Shown here: piece by piece, positions 6,667 to 11,331 of the stretch
Position numbering within the stretch: position 1 is the first letter of the stretch
How the letters are laid out: every line of letters begins with the position of its first letter
Assembly: GCA_030833605.1 (NCBI GenBank)
Contig: JAURGV010000057.1
Location: forward strand, 1 to 11,331
Direction: 5' to 3'
From: Rhodothermales bacterium
GTDB lineage: Bacteria > Bacteroidota > Rhodothermia > Rhodothermales > UBA10348
Length of the DNA stretch: 11,331 nt
The notes under the pieces: generated by a model
The model's database searches: none
Seen by the model: the letters and a program-made list of their open reading frames with translations, nothing else
Told to the model about the DNA's origin: nothing
Program-made: the position numbers and the translations under genes

Positions 6667-6686
6667 TGTTTGCCCAAAGGCAAACA
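6667..6686 (-). other. 8-bp hairpin immediately upstream of the tRNA 5' end
   Basis: TGTTTGCC (6667-6674) pairs with GGCAAACA (6679-6686). On the minus strand it ends one base before the tRNA and would make up nearly the entire 5' leader if transcription starts near 6685. It may guide RNase P processing, or be the weak terminator of the upstream membrane-protein gene. Confidence 0.5.
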
Positions 6687-6691
6687 GTCTG

Positions 6692-6699
6692 CAAATATA
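6692..6699 (-). promoter_or_regulatory. Bacteroidetes-type -7 element (TATATTTG) of the tRNA promoter
   Basis: TATATTTG on the minus strand is an exact match to the TAnnTTTG -7 consensus of Bacteroidetes primary sigma factors, 27 bases upstream of the tRNA. No clear -33 TTTG is seen at the usual 19-21 base spacing. Confidence 0.5.
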
Positions 6700-6744
6700 C
6701 GGGTGTTTACACCAAGAATGACGGTGAGAATTTTAAGAAGGTGT

Positions 6745-7626
6745 TCAATCTATCCCTTTTGCCCGTTCATACACCTTTTTCAACGTTTCTACGGGGTCTC
6801 CAAATCCGGGTCGCAACTGCTCAAACGTGGAATAGGTGCCTGTGGAGTCCTGCACCAGTCGAAATTGAAAAACCGGGCTGCCGTCTTCGTCCAGCCAACT
6901 ATCGCTACGACCAAAGCGGTAATCGGACCAAAGCAGACCCAGTGAATCTTCCTCAACAACATACCAACCTTTGGTAAACCACATCAAGCGAGCGACCGCT
7001 CGATCATCGGTATGGCCCACAAGGAGATCGGAGTTTCGACCCAAGGATAAAAACCGATTGGGCGTTTTACTATCTAATACGGAATACAAGCCAACCCGCA
7101 GCGAATCGTTGTCCATTCCAATGCCCATCCACAACAGAGTGTTTAGCGGGGTGGGAACGGTTAACAACCGTTCGGTATGGTAACCTTTTGAGGCTAAACC
7201 TTGCCGAAAGGCGCCTTGCGAGGTGAGTTTTGCAACCGAACTCCACGTTAAATACAGTGTGCTGAGCATGATACCCAAAATGTTGGCGTACGCTCGCTTG
7301 CGGCTGCTACGCTTCACGACCAGGGCAACTAAAACCCCTAACGTCAATGGCGTCGTGTAGAACGGGTCAATGATGAAGATGCTATCCAGCGAAAACGGCG
7401 TATCACTGATGGGCCACCAGATTTGGGTGCCGTACACCGTGAATAAGTCGATTCCGGCGTGCGTCACGAGAACCAAAAAGGCCATCCAAGCCCATTCTTT
7501 CGTCTTAGCCTCTCCGTTCTGATGCAGCCGTTTTAACAACCATCCAATTAACGGTGCGACTAAAATTGCTATTAGGAACGAATGGGAAGCCGCGCGATGC
7601 ACCGCAAGTTGACTTACTTGGTCCAC
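6745..7626 (-). CDS. YdjM/DUF457-family membrane protein (putative metal-dependent hydrolase), 5' end displaced by a frameshift
   Basis: The intact frame from GTG 7626 codes 293 residues, but the protein is recognisably longer: 46 further codons lie upstream in another frame (see 7627-7765), for a restored length of 339. The family is YdjM (DUF457), multi-pass inner-membrane proteins often named metal-dependent hydrolases. Seen here: AVHRAASHS (His10, Arg11, His15), four hydrophobic segments (about 16-31, 46-63, 90-104, 115-130), the motif THAGIDLFTVYGTQIWWP (His56, Asp60), and DSIFIIDPFYTTPL. Residues 135-293 form a soluble C-terminal domain rich in Trp and charged residues. The conserved PDLD motif is in the displaced part, so translation from 7626 would give a protein without it. 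Substrate and role are unknown. Transcribed towards the tRNA. Confidence 0.8.
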   Translation of the reverse strand: MDQVSQLAVHRAASHSFLIAILVAPLIGWLLKRLHQNGEAKTKEWAWMAFLVLVTHAGIDLFTVYGTQIWWPISDTPFSLDSIFIIDPFYTTPLTLGVLVALVVKRSSRKRAYANILGIMLSTLYLTWSSVAKLTSQGAFRQGLASKGYHTERLLTVPTPLNTLLWMGIGMDNDSLRVGLYSVLDSKTPNRFLSLGRNSDLLVGHTDDRAVARLMWFTKGWYVVEEDSLGLLWSDYRFGRSDSWLDEDGSPVFQFRLVQDSTGTYSTFEQLRPGFGDPVETLKKVYERAKGID

Positions 7627-7765
7627 AAATGGGTAGACTAGTACATCAAGATCCGGGAGGGTTCCTAAAACGGCTCCCCAACCGGCACCTTTTCTGCCTT
7701 CCTTTTTTTCCTACGACGGCTTCGCCAATGGCGGCCCCAAGTACTATTTGCGTAAGTGAATCCAT
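7627..7765 (-). pseudogene. Out-of-frame N-terminus of the YdjM-like gene, frameshift at A7 tract
   Basis: On the minus strand, ATG 7765 opens MDSLTQIVLGAAIGEAVVGK, a typical start for this family. The frame reaches a TGA at 7648-7646 after 39 residues. Removing one A from the A7 run (7709-7703) instead reads KKEGRKGAGWGAVLGTL then PDLDVLVYPFVDQV and runs directly into the main frame. The match on both sides of the break is convincing, so this is one gene with a single-base insertion (or a sequencing/assembly error at the homopolymer). Confidence 0.85.
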
Positions 7766-7870
7766 ATGACCGAGCCAAACCGATTCCTATCAAAAAGGTT
7801 GCTTCACAAAAGCGCACGGAATTTTGCCTTGGGATCTCTAACCAACACCAGATGCAGCGGAAATGAAATT

Positions 7871-7924
7871 CGACATTATTAATTCACAAACTCAATGTTT
7901 GGCATAAAACAAAGGCGACATTAT
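7871..7924. repeat. Direct repeat CGACATTAT, two copies
   Basis: Identical 9-mers lie at 7871-7879 and 7916-7924, 45 bp apart (about four helical turns). The second overlaps the start of the -10 hexamer of the Lrp-family promoter. This could be a pair of regulator sites, but with only two copies it may be chance. Confidence 0.35.
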
Positions 7925-7927
7925 ATT
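7899..7927 (+). promoter_or_regulatory. Sigma70-like promoter of the Lrp-family gene and glnN
   Basis: TTGGCA (7899-7904), a 17-base spacer, then TATATT (7922-7927). The predicted start point is near 7934, about 26 bases before the ATG. TTTG at 7898-7901 with TATATTG 20 bases further also partly fits the Bacteroidetes -33/-7 consensus. Confidence 0.6.
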
Positions 7928-7929
7928 GT

Positions 7930-7948
7930 GACCTAATAAAATTAAGTC
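7930..7948. promoter_or_regulatory. Dyad operator candidate over the transcription start
   Basis: GAC-n-TAAT-AAA-ATTA-n-GTC is a 19-base palindrome with matching arms on both sides of a 3-base centre. It sits between the -10 element and the ATG. AT-rich dyads of this size are typical of Lrp/AsnC sites, so autoregulation is a reasonable inference. Confidence 0.5.
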
Positions 7949-7959
7949 AAAACTCCGAA

Positions 7960-8439
7960 ATGACCCGTATTGATGAAATAGACGTTCGCATTCTTGAGTT
8001 ATTGCAAGAACGAGGTCGGATCAAGCGAAATGAAGTTGCTGATGAAGTAGGGCTTTCCGTCCCATCTGTGAGCGAGCGCATGAAAAAGCTGGAAGAGCGC
8101 GGCGTCATTGAAGGCTACCGAGCCGTTGTAAATCCTAAGCGGGTCGGTTTTGACATTGCCGCTTTCATTCGGGTCATGGTAGAAAGCTCAAAGCACTACC
8201 CCGGTTTTGTTGAGCGCGCTAAAAAGCTGGAAGAAGTGCAAGAAGTGCATTCCATCACCGGTGAGGGGTCCCACATTTTACGGGTGTTAATTAAAAACAC
8301 CTCTGGGCTAGAGCGCCTTCTTTCGACCATCCAAGGTTGGCCGGGAGTGCATGGGACTTCGACCTCAATCGTTTTATCCAGCTATAAAGATTCCCGCGTC
8401 GTTCCCCTTGAACCGATGACGCTTGATTACCAAGATTAA
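7960..8439 (+). CDS. Lrp/AsnC-family transcriptional regulator
   Basis: The 159-residue product has the normal length and layout for the family. Residues 4-62 form the winged HTH (DEIDVRILELLQERGRIKRN, recognition region LSVPSVSERMKKLEERGVI). Residues 67-145 form the RAM/AsnC ligand-binding domain (IAAFIRVMVE, EVHSITGEGSHILRVLI, TSTSIVLSSYKDSRVV), which binds amino acids and drives dimer/octamer assembly. The ATG start gives the standard N-terminus MTRIDEIDVRIL. It precedes glnN by 35 bases on the same strand, so the two probably form an operon under the 7899-7927 promoter. The likely role is amino-acid-responsive control of nitrogen assimilation and of itself through the 7930-7948 dyad. The effector is not predictable from sequence. 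Confidence 0.92.
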   Translation: MTRIDEIDVRILELLQERGRIKRNEVADEVGLSVPSVSERMKKLEERGVIEGYRAVVNPKRVGFDIAAFIRVMVESSKHYPGFVERAKKLEEVQEVHSITGEGSHILRVLIKNTSGLERLLSTIQGWPGVHGTSTSIVLSSYKDSRVVPLEPMTLDYQD

Positions 8440-8474
8440 AACCTTCTCACGACAAGAAAACAACACGAAGTACC

Positions 8475-10658
8475 ATGAGTCGCCATAAGTCAGATTATAA
8501 TCTTATTGCCGCTACCAAATACGCGTCCAATGCCAACGGAAATCATCCCGTTCCTATGGACATCGAGCGCATTTTTGGAGAGAACGCTTTTGGATTGGAG
8601 GAAATGAAAAATCGCCTCCCCAAGGAGATCTACAAAAGCTTGCTCAGGACCATTGACAACGGTGATCAGCTAGACCTAACGATTGCAGATTCCGTAGCGA
8701 TGGCCATGAAAGAGTGGGCCGTAGATCGTGGAGCGACTCACTTTACCCATTGGTTTCAGCCACTGACCGGCTCAACCGCTGAAAAGCATGACTCCTTCAT
8801 CACGCCCAACAAAGGGGGTGGAGCGATAGCTCGGTTTACGGGAAGCGAGCTTATTCAGGGCGAGCCCGATGCGTCATCTTTCCCAAGCGGCGGCCTTCGT
8901 GCCACATTTGAAGCTCGCGGTTACACCATTTGGGATCCGACCTCTCCGGCTTTCATCATTGAGAATTCGGGTGGGTCGTACCTAGCCATTCCGACCGCAT
9001 TTGCGAGCTGGAGTGGGGAAGCGCTAGACGCCAAAACACCGTTGCTGCGTTCCATGGAAGCTATCAACAAGCAAGCACTACGCGTTCTTGATTTGTTTGG
9101 GCACAAGGATGTAAGCAAAGTCACTTCTACGGTAGGCGTTGAACAAGAGTATTTCTTGATCGATGAGCAGTACTATTTCCGCCGGCCTGACCTGATGACC
9201 TGCGGAAGAACGTTGGTCGGTGCTAAGCCGCCTCGCGGCCAGGAATTGGACGATCACTACTTCGGATCCATCCCAGATCGCGTGTTGACGTGTATGTTGG
9301 AGACGGAAAAAGAATTGTACCGTTTGGGGATTCCGGTTAAAACCAGGCACAATGAAGTCGCTCCGAGCCAGTATGAAATCGCACCGTTGTATGAAAACAC
9401 GAACATCGCGTGTGATCATCAGCAACTCATCATGATTACGCTGCAACGCATTGCGCGCCAACACGGTATGGTGTGTTTGCTTCACGAAAAACCTTTCAAA
9501 GGTGTTAACGGTAGCGGTAAACACAACAACTGGTCTCTTGGAACGGATACGGGCCTCAACCTACTTGAGCCCGGCGACAATCCGCACGATAACCTCCAGT
9601 TCTTGTTTTTCTGTGCGGCTGTAATCAAAGCGGTTTATCGTCACCAAGACCTGTTAAGGGTATCGGTGGCTTCCGCTGCAAACGATCATCGCTTGGGAGC
9701 CAACGAAGCGCCTCCCGCCATCATTTCGATTTTCTTGGGTGAACAACTCGAAGACGTGTTCAACCAAATTGAAAAAGGATCGGCGAAAGGAAGTAAGCAA
9801 GGTGGTTTATTAGGATTGGGTACGCCCGTTCTTCCGGACCTACCTCGCCATGCCGGCGATAGAAATAGAACGTCTCCCTTTGCGTTCACGGGTAATAAGT
9901 TTGAATTCCGTGCCGTGGGATCGAGCCAAAGTGTTTCGTTTCCGAATACGGTGCTGAATACTATTGCCGCCGAAGCCTTGGAAGAAATGGGCAATGAACT
10001 AGCCGCCAAGCTTAAAAAGGGCGAAACCCTTGAAAAAGCGGTGGCAGAGGTTGTTCGCTCGACCGTTCACGAATCAAAGGCCATCATTTTTGGAGGAGAC
10101 AATTATTCGGATGAATGGCATGCGGAAGCCAAAAAACGTGGTTTATTGAACCTGAAAACCACGTTGGATGCGCTGGAAACCTTCATTTCCGAGAAAAACA
10201 TCAAGCTTTTCGAGACCTATGGTGTGCTTTCTGAAGCAGAGTTGCGTAGTCGCGAAGAGATTTGGGTTGAACAGTACTTCCTGAAAATCAACATCGAAGC
10301 GGAAACCACGGAATCGATGGCCCGCACGATGGTAATGCCGGCGGCTACTAGGTACCTAGGAACGCTCAATAAAACGCTAGTAAATGGTAAAAAAGCGGGT
10401 ATTTCAACCAAAGGAGTCAAAGAAGTAGCGACGCATATGGCGGCTTACATTGACGAACTTCAAGTCGCGTTGGGCAAGTTGATTGACGTCAACAAGGACC
10501 TTGGTGGTTCTACCGTGCACGAAAAAGCGCACCACATGTACCACAAGGTGATTCCAGCCATGAATAAGGTCCGTCACGCAACCGATCGGCTCGAGCGCAT
10601 TACAGCTGGCGATTTGTGGCAGCTTCCCACCTATCGCGACATCTTGTTTGTGAAGTAA
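8475..10658 (+). CDS. glnN: Glutamine synthetase type III
   Basis: The 727-residue enzyme makes glutamine from glutamate, ammonia and ATP in the cytosol. Its length (type I and II enzymes have about 350-470 residues) and the N-terminal GSIII region (GENAFGLEEMKNRLPK 35-50, ATHFTHWFQPLTG 87-99, AEKHDSF) identify type III. Catalytic-core motifs: EQEYF (223-227, metal-binding Glu), RHNEVAPSQYE (291-301), HEKPFKGVNGSGKHNNWS (337-354, including the substrate-binding loop), and RNRTSPFAFTGNKFEFR (463-479, ATP/glutamate Arg residues and Glu477). The C-terminal helical extension (about 585-727) is also typical. No adenylylation motif of GSI is expected. It follows the Lrp-family gene and is closed by a terminator; no GOGAT or ammonium transporter gene is in view. 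No Shine-Dalgarno is seen; the start is set by family alignment from memory. Confidence 0.95.
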   Translation: MSRHKSDYNLIAATKYASNANGNHPVPMDIERIFGENAFGLEEMKNRLPKEIYKSLLRTIDNGDQLDLTIADSVAMAMKEWAVDRGATHFTHWFQPLTGSTAEKHDSFITPNKGGGAIARFTGSELIQGEPDASSFPSGGLRATFEARGYTIWDPTSPAFIIENSGGSYLAIPTAFASWSGEALDAKTPLLRSMEAINKQALRVLDLFGHKDVSKVTSTVGVEQEYFLIDEQYYFRRPDLMTCGRTLVGAKPPRGQELDDHYFGSIPDRVLTCMLETEKELYRLGIPVKTRHNEVAPSQYEIAPLYENTNIACDHQQLIMITLQRIARQHGMVCLLHEKPFKGVNGSGKHNNWSLGTDTGLNLLEPGDNPHDNLQFLFFCAAVIKAVYRHQDLLRVSVASAANDHRLGANEAPPAIISIFLGEQLEDVFNQIEKGSAKGSKQGGLLGLGTPVLPDLPRHAGDRNRTSPFAFTGNKFEFRAVGSSQSVSFPNTVLNTIAAEALEEMGNELAAKLKKGETLEKAVAEVVRSTVHESKAIIFGGDNYSDEWHAEAKKRGLLNLKTTLDALETFISEKNIKLFETYGVLSEAELRSREEIWVEQYFLKINIEAETTESMARTMVMPAATRYLGTLNKTLVNGKKAGISTKGVKEVATHMAAYIDELQVALGKLIDVNKDLGGSTVHEKAHHMYHKVIPAMNKVRHATDRLERITAGDLWQLPTYRDILFVK

Positions 10659-10700
10659 GGTCTCTGGCAGGGTACTGGGTTTTATTCGAATCATCCCTTG

Positions 10701-10731
10701 AAGAGCGGGCGATTTTCAATCGCCCGCTCTT
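10701..10731 (+). terminator. Terminator hairpin after glnN
   Basis: A 13-bp perfect stem (10701-10713 with 10719-10731) has a further T-A pair inside and a 3-base loop. It begins 43 bases after the glnN stop. The 3' U-tract is poor (TTATAAGG). Confidence 0.8.
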
Positions 10732-10735
10732 ATAA

Positions 10736-10764
10736 GGATTCCCTCTACAAAATGGAGGGAATCC
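10736..10764. other. Second hairpin in the glnN-porin interval
   Basis: GGATTCCCTC (10736-10745) pairs perfectly with GAGGGAATCC (10755-10764) around a 9-base loop. No T-run follows. A smaller one, CCCAT/ATGGG (10784-10788 with 10796-10800), comes next. These could be terminator back-ups or structure in the porin mRNA leader. Confidence 0.5.
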
Positions 10765-10855
10765 CCGTACATTCAGGTGGGTGCCCATTCCGAATATGGG
10801 GCGAAACCGGAAGCATTGAACCCGAATCTACCCATTAGGCCACGGCCAGAATTCC

Positions 10856-11331
10856 ATGTTCATTCCTCATTTTGACTCGCGCAAACTGATTTACGGCGTC
10901 GCGAAAGTCGCATTGGTCGCGAAGGTCGCATTGGTCACGTTCGTGCTCGTATTGACTGGGCGCGCATACGGTCAAGAGATCCAATTTGAGGGTTATGTCC
11001 GAACCGAAGGCATTTACGATACCCGGCAAGTTCTTCAGGTGAGGGAGGGCCAGTTTCATCTCTTCCCACTGGAAAAATCGGAAGAAAGCAGCAACAGCAA
11101 CTTGTTGCTGGCGGCGTTCCAGTCCAGAGTCGCCGTGAGCAGTATTACGTCAGAGGGCATTCCGGGGGTATTAGCCGCCCGCATAGAAGGCGATTTTTTT
11201 GGCGCCACCAACGATAACGTCAACATGCTTCGGCTCCGACACGCTTATATCGTTTGGACCTATCAGTCGCATCAAGTCCTATTTGGCCAGACCTGGTCGC
11301 CTTTGTTTACATCGAATGTTATTCCCGGGAC
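10856..11331 (+). CDS. Outer-membrane porin-like beta-barrel protein (3' end outside window)
   Basis: ATG 10856 opens a frame that runs to the window edge (158 complete codons). Residues 1-39 are a signal peptide: basic start (SRK), a long hydrophobic stretch and a plausible cleavage at AYG before QEIQFEG. The stretch contains a duplicated six-residue unit VAKVAL. The mature part begins with a strand-like FEGYVRTEGIYDTRQV, followed by GQFHLFPL, then LAARIEGDFFG, NMLRLRHAYIVW and VLFGQTWSPLF. Such amphipathic alternation and the RLRHAYI...GQ.W.PLF pattern resemble DcaP-like/phosphate-selective-type porins known from Bacteroidetes and Proteobacteria; this assignment is from memory. It is expected in the outer membrane as a diffusion channel; solute unknown. 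No Shine-Dalgarno is seen and no alternative upstream start exists in frame. Confidence 0.75.
   Translation, partial: MFIPHFDSRKLIYGVAKVALVAKVALVTFVLVLTGRAYGQEIQFEGYVRTEGIYDTRQVLQVREGQFHLFPLEKSEESSNSNLLLAAFQSRVAVSSITSEGIPGVLAARIEGDFFGATNDNVNMLRLRHAYIVWTYQSHQVLFGQTWSPLFTSNVIPG
10898..10933 (+). repeat. In-frame 18-bp tandem duplication in the porin signal peptide
   Basis: Bases 10898-10915 and 10916-10933 are identical except for one A/G change. Each codes VAKVAL. It looks like a recent slippage duplication. Confidence 0.9.

Noticed and set aside
7703..7709. Programmed -1 ribosomal frameshift on the A7 tract of the YdjM-like gene
   Set aside because: The downstream frame lies +1 relative to the upstream one, so a -1 slip would not restore it; only loss of one base (or a +1/-2 shift) does.
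10766..10855. tRNA-like sequence on the minus strand (GTGGCCTAATGGGTAG, GGGTTCAATG)
   Set aside because: D-arm-like and T-arm-like words are present, but no acceptor stem, anticodon arm or T stem can be formed with proper spacing.

Overview
The window looks like a chromosomal segment of a marine-type member of the Rhodothermaeota/Balneolaeota side of the Bacteroidetes group. The evidence is a C-terminal type IX secretion sorting domain with the NYPNPFNP-type motif, a long type III glutamine synthetase, AT-rich -7 elements (one matching TAnnTTTG exactly), and mostly absent Shine-Dalgarno sequences. The phylum call rests on family recognition, not on a search. Base composition is mid-range. The first ~120 bases are clearly AT-rich and may have a different (phage-like) origin.

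Layout. 1-300: C-terminal end of a protein with 14-residue WK repeats and a Gly/Arg-rich tail, closed by a strong terminator. 446-2272: a secreted Ca-binding (thrombospondin type 3 repeat) protein with a T9SS sorting domain, followed by an 18-bp perfect hairpin. 2433-2684 and 2776-2976: a small hypothetical protein and a small zinc-ribbon protein. 3004-5124: a lipoprotein PQQ dehydrogenase with a cytochrome c domain inserted in the propeller. 5156-6313 (minus): a PAS + PP2C/SpoIIE phosphatase. 6314-6592: intergenic region with a regularly spaced array of mini-hairpins, then the terminator of a tRNA. 6593-6665 (minus): tRNA with CAU anticodon, most likely the lysidine-modified isoleucine tRNA, with its own promoter. 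6745-7765 (minus): a YdjM/DUF457-type membrane protein whose first 46 codons are out of frame because of one extra base in an A7 tract. 7766-7959: divergent intergenic region with a good sigma70-like promoter and a dyad operator. 7960-10658: Lrp/AsnC regulator and type III glutamine synthetase, probably one nitrogen-assimilation operon, ending in a terminator. 10856-11331: start of an outer-membrane porin-like protein, cut by the window edge.

How the genes work together. The clearest functional unit is the Lrp-family regulator with glnN (nitrogen assimilation under an amino-acid-responsive regulator, with a likely autoregulatory operator). The PQQ dehydrogenase, the T9SS protein and the porin are envelope proteins of a heterotrophic Gram-negative cell. 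The phosphatase is a stand-alone partner-switching type signalling protein with no kinase or anti-sigma partner in view.

Most unusual: the array at 6422-6531. On the minus strand it has four consecutive small hairpins with GNA triloops (GTA, GAA, GAA, GCA), closed by C-G. Three are bracketed on both sides by GA dinucleotides, and the centres are about 23 bp apart. It matches no element I can name. Also notable are the phage-like WK-repeat/RGG protein, the frameshifted YdjM gene, the missing start codon for an otherwise good signal peptide on the T9SS protein, and an in-frame duplication inside the porin signal peptide.
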